A stretch of 64,000 bases of DNA from Pseudomonas tructae (GCF_004214895.1 NZ_CP035952.1:5280501-5344500); one strand, 5' to 3'. Counted from the first letter of the stretch, positions 39,551 through 50,696 are shown. Numbers and translations are program-made. Notes: generated by a model not told the origin, from the sequence alone.

Positions 39551-39597
39551 TCTATGCTCTTTACCTCCCAACAAGCACAATAGCCAGGAGACACACC

Positions 39598-41118
<1,521 letters not shown>

Positions 41119-41228
41119 ACGAGCAACAGGGCGGCTCCGACCCGGGGCCGCTCTGGCTCGCTTCCTGCTAGACCATCACCAGACAAACCGGCACCCGCCG
41201 GTAATGATAAAAAGAACAGGTGAACCCT

Positions 41229-42677
41229 ATGCCAAGCGATCATACCGGCAGCGCGCCGGCAGGCTCTTCTGTCGACTTCGAAAAGGTCGGCTCCGACTAC
41301 TTCCAACAACGTGAACTGAAAAAGGGCGCCGCCGGCTGGGTATTGCTGGTCGGCCTGGGCGTCGCCTACGTGATTTCCGGCGACTATGCCGGCTGGAACT
41401 TCGGCCTGGCCCAAGGCGGCTGGGGTGGCATGTTCCTCGCCACCCTGCTGATGGCGACCATGTACCTGTGCATGTGTTTCTCGCTTGCAGAGCTGTCCTC
41501 GATGATCCCCACCGCCGGTGGCGGCTACGGCTTTGCCCGCAGTGCGTTCGGGCCCTGGGGCGGGTTTCTCACCGGTACCGCGATTCTCATCGAATACGCC
41601 ATCGCTCCAGCGGCCATCGCCGTGTTCATCGGCGCCTACTGCCAGTCACTGTTCGGCATCGGCGGCTGGATGATCTATCTGGCGTTCTACATCATCTTCA
41701 TCGGCATCCACATTTTCGGCGTGGGTGAAGCGCTCAAGCTGATGTTCATCATCACCGCCGTGGCGGCCATTGCCCTGGGCGTGTTCCTGGTAGCGATGGT
41801 GCCGCACTTCGACGTCAACAACCTGTTCGATATCGCCCAGACCGACGCCGTCGGCGCCAGCAGCTTCCTGCCGTTCGGCTATGTCGGCGTGTGGGCAGCA
41901 ATCCCTTATGCGATCTGGTTCTTTCTCGCCGTCGAAGGCGTACCGCTGGCCGCCGAAGAAACCAAGAACCCCAAACGCGACCTGCCCCGAGGCCTGATTG
42001 GCGCCATGCTGGTGCTGCTGGCCTTCGCCCTGCTGATCCTCGTGGTCGGCCCTGGCGGTGCTGGCGCCGAGGCGCTGAAAGCCTCCGGCAACCCGCTGGT
42101 CGAAGCGCTGTCCAAAGCCTACGGCGGCTCGACCTGGATGGGCGGCTTTGTCAACCTGGTTGGCCTGGCCGGCCTGATTGCCAGCTTTTTCTCGATTATC
42201 TACGCCTATTCGCGGCAGATTTTTGCCTTGTCTCGTGCCGGCTACCTGCCCCGCAAACTCTCGCAAACCAACAAGAGCAAAGCCCCGGTGCTGGCCCTGG
42301 TAATCCCCGGGATCATCGGTTTCGCCCTGTCGCTGACCGGCCAGGGTGACCTGCTGATCCTGGTCGCGGTGTTCGGCGCTACGCTGTCTTATGTACTGAT
42401 GATGGCGGCGCACATCACCCTGCGCATCCGCCGGCCGAAAATGGAGCGTCCGTACCGTACCCCTGGCGGCATCTTCACTTCGGGCGTTGCCCTGGTGCTG
42501 GCATGCATCGCGGTGGTGGCAGGCTTCTTGGTCGACCCGCGGGTAGTGATTGGCGCCGCGGTGATTTATGCGGTATTGATTGCCTACTTCGCCTTCTACA
42601 GCCGGCACCACCTGGTCGCCGGGACCCCGGAAGAGGAATTCGCCGCGATCCAGAAGGCCGAAGAGGCCCTGCACTGA
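41229..42677 (+). CDS. eat: ethanolamine permease (APC superfamily)
   Basis: A 482-residue transporter with about 12 spans, matching the Eat family (FEKVGSDYFQQRELKKGAAGW at the start, GGGYGFARSAFGPWGG in span 3). It imports ethanolamine for cleavage by EutBC. The ATG at 41229 is preferred over a GTG at 41220 because AGGTGA lies just upstream. It follows exaC by about 110 bases and precedes eutB. Confidence 0.94.
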   Translation: MPSDHTGSAPAGSSVDFEKVGSDYFQQRELKKGAAGWVLLVGLGVAYVISGDYAGWNFGLAQGGWGGMFLATLLMATMYLCMCFSLAELSSMIPTAGGGYGFARSAFGPWGGFLTGTAILIEYAIAPAAIAVFIGAYCQSLFGIGGWMIYLAFYIIFIGIHIFGVGEALKLMFIITAVAAIALGVFLVAMVPHFDVNNLFDIAQTDAVGASSFLPFGYVGVWAAIPYAIWFFLAVEGVPLAAEETKNPKRDLPRGLIGAMLVLLAFALLILVVGPGGAGAEALKASGNPLVEALSKAYGGSTWMGGFVNLVGLAGLIASFFSIIYAYSRQIFALSRAGYLPRKLSQTNKSKAPVLALVIPGIIGFALSLTGQGDLLILVAVFGATLSYVLMMAAHITLRIRRPKMERPYRTPGGIFTSGVALVLACIAVVAGFLVDPRVVIGAAVIYAVLIAYFAFYSRHHLVAGTPEEEFAAIQKAEEALH

Positions 42678-42689
42678 TCAATGCCACCT

Positions 42690-42714
42690 ACGCCGCAGGC
42701 CAGCCCTGCGGCGT
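42690..42714. other. stem-loop between eat and eutB
   Basis: A 9-bp perfect stem (ACGCCGCAG / CTGCGGCGT) ends 14 bases before eutB. With no U-run it may set different expression of permease and lyase within one mRNA. Confidence 0.5.
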
Positions 42715-42728
42715 TCTGGAGATTCTGT

Positions 42729-44123
42729 ATGGCAAGTTTTGTTCACACCGTCGGCAACCAGATCTTCCGTTTCGACAGCCTCAAGGAAGTCATGGCCAAG
42801 GCCAGCCCGGCACGTTCGGGGGATTTTCTCGCAGGCGTCGCCGCCAGCAACGATGGCGAGCGGGTGGCCGCGCAAATGGCCCTGGCCGACATCCCGCTCA
42901 AGCACTTTCTCAGCGAGGCGCTGATCCCTTACGAAGACGATGAAGTCACCCAGCTGATCATCGATACTCATGATGCCAATGCCTTTGCCACCGTCAGCCA
43001 CCTGAGCGTCGGCGGGCTGCGTGACTGGCTGCTCAGCGAGGCCGCCGATGAAACCAGCCTGCGCGCCCTTGCCCCGGGCCTGACCCCGGAAATGGCCGCC
43101 GCTGTTTCAAAAATCATGCGCGTGCAAGACCTGGTGCTGGTGGCGCAGAAGATCCGCGTGGTCACCCGCTTCCGCGGCACCCTGGGCCTGCACGGGCGCC
43201 TGTCGACCCGCCTGCAGCCCAACCACCCTACCGACGAGCCTGCCGGGATTGCCGCCAGCATTCTCGACGGCCTGCTCTACGGCAACGGCGATGCGATGAT
43301 CGGCATCAACCCGGCCACCGACAGTATCGCCTCGATCTGCGCCCTGCTGGAAATGCTCGACGCCATCATCCAGCGCTACGACATCCCCACCCAGGCCTGC
43401 GTGCTGACCCACGTCACCACCTCGATCGAGGCGATCAACCGAGGCGTGCCACTGGACCTGGTGTTCCAGTCGATTGCCGGCACCGAGGCGGCCAATGCCA
43501 GCTTCGGCATCAACCTCAATGTACTCAAGGAGGGCTATGAGGCCGGCCTGAGCCTCAATCGCGGCACCCTCGGGCAGAACCTGATGTACTTCGAGACCGG
43601 CCAGGGCAGCGCGCTGTCGGCCAACGCCCACCATGGCGTCGACCAGCAGACCTGCGAAACCCGCGCCTACGCTGTGGCCCGGCACTTCAAGCCGTTTCTG
43701 GTCAATACCGTAGTCGGCTTCATCGGCCCGGAATACCTCTACAACGGCAAGCAGATCATCCGCGCCGGCCTCGAGGATCACTTCTGCGGCAAGCTGCTGG
43801 GCGTACCCATGGGCTGCGACATCTGTTACACCAACCACGCCGAAGCCGACCAGGACGACATGGACATGCTCCTGACCCTGCTGGGGGTCGCCGGGATCAA
43901 CTTCATCATGGGCATCCCCGGCTCCGACGACATCATGCTCAACTACCAGACCACCTCGTTCCACGATGCGCTCTACGCCCGGCAGACCCTGGGCCTCAAG
44001 CCCGCACCGGAATTCGAGGCGTGGCTGGCGCGCATGGGCATTTTCACCCAGGCCGACGGCCGGGTACGTTTCGGTGACAACCTGCCACCGGCCTTCCGCC
44101 AGGCCCTGGCGCAACTGGGATAA
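42729..44123 (+). CDS. eutB: ethanolamine ammonia-lyase large subunit
   Basis: Catalytic subunit of the adenosylcobalamin-dependent enzyme that splits ethanolamine into acetaldehyde and ammonia. The 464-residue TIM-barrel protein shows [27 protein letters not shown] and [18 protein letters not shown], all family signatures. The ATG at 42729 has a TGGAG ribosome binding site. It is followed 11 bases later by eutC. No carboxysome-like shell genes are nearby. Confidence 0.98.
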   Translation: MASFVHTVGNQIFRFDSLKEVMAKASPARSGDFLAGVAASNDGERVAAQMALADIPLKHFLSEALIPYEDDEVTQLIIDTHDANAFATVSHLSVGGLRDWLLSEAADETSLRALAPGLTPEMAAAVSKIMRVQDLVLVAQKIRVVTRFRGTLGLHGRLSTRLQPNHPTDEPAGIAASILDGLLYGNGDAMIGINPATDSIASICALLEMLDAIIQRYDIPTQACVLTHVTTSIEAINRGVPLDLVFQSIAGTEAANASFGINLNVLKEGYEAGLSLNRGTLGQNLMYFETGQGSALSANAHHGVDQQTCETRAYAVARHFKPFLVNTVVGFIGPEYLYNGKQIIRAGLEDHFCGKLLGVPMGCDICYTNHAEADQDDMDMLLTLLGVAGINFIMGIPGSDDIMLNYQTTSFHDALYARQTLGLKPAPEFEAWLARMGIFTQADGRVRFGDNLPPAFRQALAQLG

Positions 44124-44134
44124 GCGAGTCGATC

Positions 44135-44959
44135 ATGGCCAACACTCCCCACCACGACAACAGCAGCAACCCCTGGCTGGAACTGCGTCGCCTGACCCCG
44201 GCGCGCATCGCCCTGGGCCGCACCGGTACCAGCCTGCCCACAGGTGCCCAGCTGGACTTCCAGTTCGCTCACGCCCAGGCTCGCGACGCCGTGCACCTGG
44301 CCTTTGACCATGCCGGCCTGCGCGAGCAACTGAGCGAGCGCGGGCGTGACAGCCTGCTGCTGCACAGTGCCGCCGCCGACCGCCACAGCTACCTGCAACG
44401 CCCCGATCTGGGGCGCCGCCTGCACGAAGATTCAGCACAACTGCTGCGCCGGCATGCCCAGGCCAACCCCGGTGGCGTCGACCTGGCCATCATCGTCGCC
44501 GACGGCCTCTCGGCCCTGGCCGTGCACCGCCATACCCTGCCGTTTCTCGCTCGCCTGGAAGAACAGAGCGCCGCCGACGGCTGGTCGACTGCGCCGGTGG
44601 TACTGGTCGAGCAAGGCCGGGTGGCGGTGGCGGACGAGGTGGGCGAGCTGCTCGGGGCGAAAATGACTGTGATCCTGATCGGCGAACGCCCGGGCCTGAG
44701 CTCGCCGGACAGCCTTGGCCTGTACTTCACCTACAACCCCAAGGTCGGCCTCACCGATGCCTACCGCAACTGTATCTCCAACGTGCGCCTGGAAGGCCTG
44801 AGCTACGGCATGGCCGCTCATCGCCTGCTGTATCTGATGCGCGAAGCCTGTCGGCGGCAGTTGTCGGGGGTCAATCTGAAGGACGAAGCCCAGGTACAAA
44901 CCCTTGAATCAGACACCAATGCAGCAAAAAACGGAAATTTCCTGCTGAGTAAACCTTGA
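44135..44959 (+). CDS. eutC: ethanolamine ammonia-lyase small subunit
   Basis: Partner of EutB that completes the cobalamin-binding site. The 274-residue protein contains the family blocks [35 protein letters not shown]-like [20 protein letters not shown], and [11 protein letters not shown]. It closes the exaC-eat-eutB-eutC run. No EutA-type reactivase gene follows. Confidence 0.97.
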   Translation: MANTPHHDNSSNPWLELRRLTPARIALGRTGTSLPTGAQLDFQFAHAQARDAVHLAFDHAGLREQLSERGRDSLLLHSAAADRHSYLQRPDLGRRLHEDSAQLLRRHAQANPGGVDLAIIVADGLSALAVHRHTLPFLARLEEQSAADGWSTAPVVLVEQGRVAVADEVGELLGAKMTVILIGERPGLSSPDSLGLYFTYNPKVGLTDAYRNCISNVRLEGLSYGMAAHRLLYLMREACRRQLSGVNLKDEAQVQTLESDTNAAKNGNFLLSKP

Positions 44960-45053
44960 GATCGTAGATTGCGCTTTCTAATTGCTTTCAGGCAGCATCA
45001 GCCCAGGCTGCCGGCGATTCGCCGCAAACTCCCATGGACCCTGAGGCCTGCTT

Positions 45054-45512
45054 ATGCGAATCATCAAAGCAACCCTGGAACATCTGGACCTGCTTGCCCC
45101 GCTGTTCGTCAAATACCGCGAGTTCTACGGCCAGCTGGCCTACCCGGACTCCTCGCGCTCGTTCCTGGAAAAACGCCTGGAGCGGGGCGAATCGATCATC
45201 TACCTGGCCCTGGCGCTGGATGACGACAAGAAGCTGCTGGGTTTCTGCCAGCTTTATCCAAGCTTCTCGTCGCTGTCGCTCAAGCGCGTGTGGATCCTCA
45301 ACGACATCTATGTCGCCGAAGACTCCCGGCGCATGCTGGTGGCCGACCACCTGATGCGTGAAGCCAAGAAGATGGCCAAGCAAACCAACGCCGTGCGCAT
45401 GCGGGTATCCACCAGCAGCAACAACGAAGTGGCGATGAAAACCTACGAGTCCATGGGCTTTCGCGAAGACCGCGAGTTCAAGAACTACATCCTGCCGCTC
45501 AGCTCGGACTGA
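45054..45512 (+). CDS. GNAT family N-acetyltransferase
   Basis: A 152-residue GCN5-related acetyltransferase. The acetyl-CoA-binding region reads DDIYVAEDSRRMLVADHLM, where the usual R/QxxGxG/A loop is replaced by RRMLVA, and the C-terminal block is STSSNNEVAMKTYESMGFRED. The substrate is unknown. It stands alone between eutC and a stem-loop. Confidence 0.9.
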   Translation: MRIIKATLEHLDLLAPLFVKYREFYGQLAYPDSSRSFLEKRLERGESIIYLALALDDDKKLLGFCQLYPSFSSLSLKRVWILNDIYVAEDSRRMLVADHLMREAKKMAKQTNAVRMRVSTSSNNEVAMKTYESMGFREDREFKNYILPLSSD

Positions 45513-45521
45513 TCCGGCCAC

Positions 45522-45546
45522 AACGGCAGGCCCCGCGCCTGCCGTT
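45522..45546. other. stem-loop after the GNAT gene
   Basis: A 10-bp perfect stem (AACGGCAGGC / GCCTGCCGTT) with a 5-base loop. Only a weak pyrimidine tract follows, so termination is possible but not clear. Confidence 0.5.
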
Positions 45547-45603
45547 CACTTCTATTCGACATCCGCCGCTACAAACTGCGCAGGCACAATCTGTTCGTAG
45601 CCG

Positions 45604-45609
45604 TATAAT
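45604..45609 (+). promoter_or_regulatory. possible -10 box for the DedA gene
   Basis: A perfect TATAAT lies 115 bases upstream of the DedA start; no good -35 is seen at the expected distance. Confidence 0.35.
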
Positions 45610-45723
45610 GCGCATCTTCATTGTGTGTGAAACTTTACCCATCCCCCCGGGTAGCGACCGTCCGCATTCGCACTGCCAGCCATCGCAAGCCCGTCGCTCG
45701 GGTCAAGAACACAGGTGCTGTAC

Positions 45724-46374
45724 ATGGATTTCAACCCGCTGGACCTTATTCTGCATCTCGATGCCTACCTGGACCTGTTGGTCAACAACTACGGCCCGTG
45801 GATCTACGCGATCCTGTTCCTGGTGATCTTTTGCGAGACCGGTCTTGTGGTCATGCCGTTCCTGCCCGGTGACTCCCTGCTGTTCATCGCCGGCGCCGTG
45901 GCCGCGGGCGGCGGCATGGACCCGGTGCTGCTCGGCGGCTTGTTGATGGCCGCTGCAATCCTTGGCGACAGCACCAACTACGTGATCGGCCGCACGGCGG
46001 GCGAACGCTTGTTCCGCAACCCCAATTCGAAAATTTTCCGCCGCGACTACCTGCAGCAAACCCACGACTTTTATGAGCGCCATGGCGGCAAGACCGTGAC
46101 CCTGGCGCGTTTCCTGCCGATCCTGCGCACCTTCGCACCGTTCGTCGCCGGCATCGCCAGAATGCACTACCCACGCTTTCTCGGCTTCAGTGTTGCCGGC
46201 ACCGTGCTCTGGGTCGGCGGCCTGGTCACCCTGGGCTACTTCTTCGGCAACGTGCCGTTCATCAAGCAGAACCTGTCGCTGATGATCGTCGCCATCATCC
46301 TGCTGTCGCTGGTGCCGATGATCATCGGCGTGGTACGCAGCCGCATGAACCGCAACCACGCCAAGGTTCACTGA
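45724..46374 (+). CDS. DedA family membrane protein
   Basis: A 216-residue inner-membrane protein of the DedA/SNARE-associated family, with motifs EtGLVVMPFLPGDSLLF, GRTAGERLF and ARFLPILRTFAPFVAGIARM; the acidic and arginine residues thought essential are present. DedA proteins help flip undecaprenyl phosphate or phospholipids. The ATG at 45724 has CAGGTG upstream; an in-frame GTG at 45715 is the alternative. mtfA follows by 9 bases. Confidence 0.94.
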   Translation: MDFNPLDLILHLDAYLDLLVNNYGPWIYAILFLVIFCETGLVVMPFLPGDSLLFIAGAVAAGGGMDPVLLGGLLMAAAILGDSTNYVIGRTAGERLFRNPNSKIFRRDYLQQTHDFYERHGGKTVTLARFLPILRTFAPFVAGIARMHYPRFLGFSVAGTVLWVGGLVTLGYFFGNVPFIKQNLSLMIVAIILLSLVPMIIGVVRSRMNRNHAKVH

Positions 46375-46383
46375 GCCCGGCCC

Positions 46384-47199
46384 ATGGGGTTCTTGCGCGC
46401 CTGGCGCCGTCGCCGCACCCTGGCCCGCCATCCGCTCGACCCGCAGCGCTGGCAGCGGGTGCGCGAGCGCCTGCCGATGCTCGATGGCCTGAGCGACGAA
46501 GAGGACCAGTGGCTGCGTGAAGCCTGCGTCTTGTTCCTCGACAACAAGCACCTGAGCGCCCTGCCCGGGGTCACACTTGACGGCGAGCAGCGCCTGTTTC
46601 TTGCAGCCCAGGCGCAACTGCCGCTGCTGCACCTGGGCGAGCTGAACTGGTACCAGGGCTTTCACGAAATCATCCTCTACCCCGACGACTTCGTAAGCCC
46701 CCAGCGCCATCGTGATGCCAGCGGCATCGAGCACGAATGGGACGGCGAACACAGCGGCGAAGCCTGGCAGCAGGGCCCGGTGATCCTGGCCTGGCCCGGG
46801 GTGCTGGCCAGTGGCGGCTGGGAAGGCTACAACCTGGTGATCCACGAACTGGCGCACAAGCTCGACATGCTCAACGGCGATGCCAACGGCCTGCCGCCGC
46901 TGCACAACGGCATGCGCATCAGCGACTGGGCCCAGGCCATGCAGCAGGCGTTCGACGACCTCAACCAGCAGCTCGACCGCAACCCCGACGCCGAGACCGC
47001 CATCGACCCGTACGCGGCGGAAAACCCGGCAGAATTCTTCGCTGTCACCAGCGAATACTTCTTCAGCGCCCCGGACCTGCTCAACGACGCCTACCCTGCG
47101 GTGTACCAGCAATTGCGCGGTTTCTACCGCCAGGACCCGCTCGCCCGGCTGCAGCAGTTGCAGCGCCACCACCCGCACTACCAGGACGCGCAGGACTGA
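46384..47199 (+). CDS. mtfA: zinc-dependent peptidase MtfA
   Basis: Cytosolic gluzincin-like peptidase related to E. coli MtfA, which binds the glucose repressor Mlc. The 271-residue protein has the zinc motif HELAHKLDMLNG near residues 156-167, a downstream glutamate region (AENPAEFFAVTSEYFF) giving the third ligand, and the family LHLGELNWYQGFHEIILYP block. It follows the DedA gene closely and precedes ppa. Confidence 0.94.
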   Translation: MGFLRAWRRRRTLARHPLDPQRWQRVRERLPMLDGLSDEEDQWLREACVLFLDNKHLSALPGVTLDGEQRLFLAAQAQLPLLHLGELNWYQGFHEIILYPDDFVSPQRHRDASGIEHEWDGEHSGEAWQQGPVILAWPGVLASGGWEGYNLVIHELAHKLDMLNGDANGLPPLHNGMRISDWAQAMQQAFDDLNQQLDRNPDAETAIDPYAAENPAEFFAVTSEYFFSAPDLLNDAYPAVYQQLRGFYRQDPLARLQQLQRHHPHYQDAQD

Positions 47200-47223
47200 G
47201 CCTGCCGGACATCCGGCCGGGCG

Positions 47224-47252
47224 TGGCAAGCGCGCTGGAATGTGCCTATAAT
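47224..47252 (+). promoter_or_regulatory. sigma-70 promoter of ppa
   Basis: TGGCAA and TATAAT are 17 bases apart, ending 38 bases before the ppa start. The -10 is perfect and the -35 partial. Confidence 0.6.
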
Positions 47253-47290
47253 CGCGACCAATTTTTGGCCAAACATGGGGGCACTGCCCA

Positions 47291-47818
47291 ATGAGCTACA
47301 GCAAGATTCCGGCTGGCAAAGACCTGCCGAACGACATCTACGTCGCCATCGAGATTCCAGCCAACCACGCGCCGATCAAATACGAGATCGACAAGGACAG
47401 CGACTGCCTGTTCGTTGACCGTTTCATGGCCACCCCGATGTTCTACCCGGCCAACTATGGCTACATCCCCAACACCCTGGCCGACGACGGTGATCCCCTC
47501 GACGTGCTGGTTGTTACCCCGTACCCGGTAGCCCCAGGCTCGGTCATCCGCGCCCGTCCGGTCGGCATCCTGAACATGACCGACGACGGCGGCGGCGACG
47601 CCAAAGTCATCGCCGTACCGCACGACAAACTGTCGCAACTGTACGTCGACGTCAAAGAATACACCGACCTGCCAGCCCTGCTGATCCAGCAGATCGAGCA
47701 CTTCTTCGCGAACTACAAAGATCTCGAAAAAGGCAAGTGGGTCAAGATCGAAGGCTGGGATGGCGCAGACGCCGCCCGCGCCGCGATCACCAAGTCGGTT
47801 GCCGCTTACAAAGGCTAA
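47291..47818 (+). CDS. ppa: inorganic pyrophosphatase
   Basis: Hydrolyses pyrophosphate, pulling biosynthetic reactions forward. The 175-residue protein is a family I enzyme with the signature [11 protein letters not shown] (three metal-binding aspartates) and [11 protein letters not shown]. It has its own promoter and a strong terminator, so it is probably a single-gene unit. Confidence 0.98.
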   Translation: MSYSKIPAGKDLPNDIYVAIEIPANHAPIKYEIDKDSDCLFVDRFMATPMFYPANYGYIPNTLADDGDPLDVLVVTPYPVAPGSVIRARPVGILNMTDDGGGDAKVIAVPHDKLSQLYVDVKEYTDLPALLIQQIEHFFANYKDLEKGKWVKIEGWDGADAARAAITKSVAAYKG

Positions 47819-47830
47819 GCAACCCACAAC

Positions 47831-47858
47831 AAAAAGCCCCGCACATGCGGGGCTTTTT
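47831..47858 (+). terminator. rho-independent terminator of ppa
   Basis: AAAAAGCCCCGC and GCGGGGCTTTTT flank a short loop, a complete hairpin with U-run 12 bases after the stop codon. Confidence 0.95.
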
Positions 47859-47877
47859 GCATCAGGGGCCCCACCCG

Positions 47878-47947
47878 GTGGGAGCGGGCTTGCCCCGCGA
47901 TAGCATTCTGTCAGCTACATCGTATCGCGGGGCAAGCCCGCTCCCAC
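47878..47947. repeat. REP palindrome pair
   Basis: Two inverted 25-base REP copies separated by 20 bases, between ppa and the S24-like regulator gene. Confidence 0.9.
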
Positions 47948-48066
47948 TGAAAAGAAACCTCTTACAGCAGCCTAGGCAAACACCTGTAAGCCAGGCCATT
48001 TCTCGCCTTAAAAATGAACCTCGCGTTTATAGCCCAGGCCATACCAGCCCACTAGACTCGGGCCTC

Positions 48067-48777
48067 ATGAATACATCCGGTGATCGTCTCAAAGCGCTCC
48101 TGAACGAGTGCAACCTGTCCCCTTCCGACTTTGCCGCGCAGCGCAAGGTCACGCCACAGCACGTCAACAACTGGTTCAAGCGCGGTGTGCCGCTGGCGCG
48201 CCTGGATGAACTGGCCGAACTGCTGTGCGTCCGCAGCAAGTGGCTGCGCAACGGCGAAGGTCCCAAGCACCCCAACCCCTTGCCGCGCCTCAACAGCCAG
48301 GCCGCACGCCCCGGCGTCGAAGGCCCGGATGCCAGCCTGCTGGCAGCGCATAACCACAACGACATCCAACTGCCGTTCTACAGCATCCAGGCCAAGCAAC
48401 TGAAACCGGTCGAAGACCGCTACCTGCGCCTGCCCCTGCGCGCCCTTGATGCCCTGGGCGTCGACCCCGGCGATGCCTTGTGCCTGAACATGCCGGGGCA
48501 CAACATGAGCCCGCTGCTGCCGCGCGGTACCACCCTGGCCATCGACCGCAACCTGACCCGCGTCGTCGAAGGTGAAATCTACGCCCTGCTGCACAACGGC
48601 CGCCTGCGCATCAACAGCCTCAGCCGCCGCGCCAACGGCGCCCTGCGCCTGCACAGCCAGGACAGCGACGAATACCCGACCGAAACCTACAGCCCGGCGC
48701 AACTCAAGACCCAGCGCCTGGAAGTGCTCGGCTGGGTGTTCTGGTGGGGCCACCTGCGCGACAGCCGCCCGGATTGA
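48067..48777 (+). CDS. S24/CI-like helix-turn-helix regulator without the Ser-Lys dyad
   Basis: A 236-residue regulator with an N-terminal XRE-type DNA-binding domain (about 1-62; KVTPQHVNNWFKRG) and a C-terminal domain shaped like LexA/CI/S24 (about 110-215). In self-cleaving members a Ser (GxSM) and a Lys catalyse cleavage; here the motifs read GHNMSPLLPRG and LRINSLSRR, with Asn at both places. RecA-stimulated autocleavage is therefore not expected. No phage genes surround it. The ATG at 48067 begins the conserved domain. Confidence 0.85.
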   Translation: MNTSGDRLKALLNECNLSPSDFAAQRKVTPQHVNNWFKRGVPLARLDELAELLCVRSKWLRNGEGPKHPNPLPRLNSQAARPGVEGPDASLLAAHNHNDIQLPFYSIQAKQLKPVEDRYLRLPLRALDALGVDPGDALCLNMPGHNMSPLLPRGTTLAIDRNLTRVVEGEIYALLHNGRLRINSLSRRANGALRLHSQDSDEYPTETYSPAQLKTQRLEVLGWVFWWGHLRDSRPD

Positions 48778-49116
48778 GCGGCCAGGGGTGATTTTTTGCT
48801 GGGCAGCACCGGTCAATCCCAGTATGCTACGCCGCACATTCAGCCCCGGCGGCCCAGCCCGCCCGAGGCCTTGGCGCGGCACCCACAGCCTGCCCGCCAT
48901 TCCCGGCCCCAGCGCCGGAACGACAATTTTAAGGCGGTTGCGGCTTACCAAAAATTAGCCAAGCCCGTCCCCAAGGAGCCGGCCACAAGCCGGCTTTTTA
49001 ATGCCTGCAGCATTCCCCACGCACATCCCTGCCCCACCAAACCCACACCGCCGCGCCACACCTGCCAAATCTCAACTACTTTTACCCGTCCGTTACTTGT
49101 CCTCACTGGAGGCCTC
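48778..49116. other. gap without gene, with a terminator
   Basis: About 340 bases between the S24-like regulator and the GST gene. It contains a terminator (listed) roughly 200 bases after the regulator stop, so it is either a long 3' region or the end of an unrecognised small RNA; no convincing short coding sequence is seen. Confidence 0.4.
48975..48999 (+). terminator. rho-independent terminator
   Basis: AGCCGGC and GCCGGCT pair over 7 bp with a 5-base loop, followed by TTTTTA. It lies far downstream of the S24-like regulator. Confidence 0.8.
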
Positions 49117-49731
49117 ATGAAACTGATCGGTATGCTCGACTCCCCCTACGTCCGCCGCGTCGCGGTATCGCTGGAGCTGTACGGCATCAGCTTCGAGCAC
49201 CAGCCACTGTCGGTGTTTCGCAATTTTACCGAGTTCGCTGCGATCAACCCGGTGGTCAAGGCGCCCAGCCTGGTGCTGGACGACGGCACGGTACTGATGG
49301 ATTCGACGCTGATTCTGGATTACTTCGAAGCCTTGGCCGTGCCCGCCAAAAAGCTCCTGCCACAAGACCCGCTGGCCCGCACCCGCGATTTGCAGGTGAT
49401 CGGCCTGGCACTGGCGGCCAATGAGAAGTCGGTGCAGATCCACTACGAACTCAACCTGCGCCCGCAGGAAAAATTGCATGCGCCTTGGCTGGAGCGGGTG
49501 ACCGGGCAGTTGCGGGCCGCCTATACGCAACTCGACAGGTTGCTTGCCGAGCAGCCAACCAAGTGCCCCAGCCAGCCCTTGAGCCAGGCAGAAATCAGCA
49601 CGGCAATAGCTTGGTCTTTCACCCGGTATGTACGCCCCGAGGTAGTTGCGGCCAGTGACTATCCCCACGTGCAGCGTTTGGCAGAGAAAATCGAAGCGCA
49701 TCCGGCGATGCTCAAGTATCCGATCGCGTAA
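49117..49731 (+). CDS. glutathione S-transferase family protein
   Basis: A 204-residue protein with an N-terminal thioredoxin-like domain (MKLIGMLDSPYVRRVAVSLE; the probable active residue is Ser9, and the cis-Pro region is VVKAPSLVLDDG) and a C-terminal helical domain. The substrate is unknown. A GGAGG ribosome binding site precedes the ATG. Its 3' end overlaps the convergent LysR gene by 20 bases. Confidence 0.92.
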   Translation: MKLIGMLDSPYVRRVAVSLELYGISFEHQPLSVFRNFTEFAAINPVVKAPSLVLDDGTVLMDSTLILDYFEALAVPAKKLLPQDPLARTRDLQVIGLALAANEKSVQIHYELNLRPQEKLHAPWLERVTGQLRAAYTQLDRLLAEQPTKCPSQPLSQAEISTAIAWSFTRYVRPEVVAASDYPHVQRLAEKIEAHPAMLKYPIA

Positions 49732-50599
49732 CGTCTTTCGCCAAGCCCTCGCGCAGCATCTGCACAAAGGCATCCCTGGCCGGATGCCTTCCTGCCTGGG
49801 CATGCCAGTAGAAAACGTTGCTGATGGCCTTGAGTTCAGCGAACTCATGGCCGGTCCAGCCGGCGCCTTTGCGGTATTGCTCGAAAATGCCCCGGGGCAC
49901 CAGCGACACTCCGGCGCCAGCACTCACGCAACTGACGATGGCGCCATAGCTGGCAATGCCGACCATCGGCAGTTTCTGCCCTTGTTCGAGCAGCCAGTGC
50001 TCCAGCGCCGCACGATAGGGGCAACCTTCCGGCCACATGAAGATGGCCTTGCCCTGCAGGTCTGCGGCGCTGCGAATCGGCCCCAGGGACTCGGGGGCGA
50101 TCAGCAGCAAGTCTTCCTGGTACATGGGCGTGCGCTTGAGCAGTGGCCGCTCGACGTCGACCGCAACGATTGCCCCATCGAGCCGATGGTTGAGCACGTC
50201 ATCGAGCAGCTGCGACCAGGTGCCCGTGCTCAGTTCCAGCGAAACCTGCGGGAAGCGCGCGTGGTACTCGGCCAGCAATCGCGGGAGCCGGCCACTGGCA
50301 GAAGACTCGATGGCGCCGATGCGCAAGCGCCCACTGGGCAGCGCCTGCGGGCTCAAGGCAGCCTTGGACTCTTCGGCCAGGGCGAGCATCTTGGCGGCGT
50401 ACTCCAGAAAGGTTTCCCCCGCCGGGCTGATCTTCAAACCCCGCCCTTGGCGAAAGAACAACGCCACGCCCAGCTCCTCTTCCAGCGCCTTGATTCGTGC
50501 GGTGATGTTCGACGGTACGTAGTGCAACACCTCGGCCGCACGGGCGATGCTGCCGGTGTCGCAAACCGTCTTGAACATGCGAATCTGCATCAGCTCCAT
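49712..50599 (-). CDS. LysR family transcriptional regulator
   Basis: A 295-residue regulator with the LysR winged helix-turn-helix at 1-60 (DTGSIARAAEVLHYVPSNITARIKALE) and a periplasmic-binding-fold sensor domain (about 90-285). It is divergent from the EamA exporter gene across 97 bases, the usual arrangement for a regulator and its target, so it probably controls that transporter. The inducer is unknown. Confidence 0.94.
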   Translation of the reverse strand: MELMQIRMFKTVCDTGSIARAAEVLHYVPSNITARIKALEEELGVALFFRQGRGLKISPAGETFLEYAAKMLALAEESKAALSPQALPSGRLRIGAIESSASGRLPRLLAEYHARFPQVSLELSTGTWSQLLDDVLNHRLDGAIVAVDVERPLLKRTPMYQEDLLLIAPESLGPIRSAADLQGKAIFMWPEGCPYRAALEHWLLEQGQKLPMVGIASYGAIVSCVSAGAGVSLVPRGIFEQYRKGAGWTGHEFAELKAISNVFYWHAQAGRHPARDAFVQMLREGLAKDVTRSDT

Positions 50600-50696
50600 A
50601 CATCACCCAGAGTGAACATTCAGCTCAGTATAAGTCGATTGTGGTGAACGGAGGCCTTTCTGATACTGAAGCTCCCCGCCTCCGGAGCGACGCTCA
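50600..50696. promoter_or_regulatory. LysR/EamA divergent promoter region
   Basis: The 97-base gap between the divergent genes should hold both promoters and a LysR site. A clear T-N11-A operator was not picked out by eye. Confidence 0.4.

Noticed and set aside
47737-48066. A longer N-terminus for the S24-like regulator
   Set aside because: The added part translates the end of ppa, a terminator and a REP pair; the helix-turn-helix domain begins at 48067.
48067-48777. Remnant prophage around the CI-like regulator
   Set aside because: No integrase, structural or lysis genes nearby; neighbours are housekeeping genes of ordinary composition.
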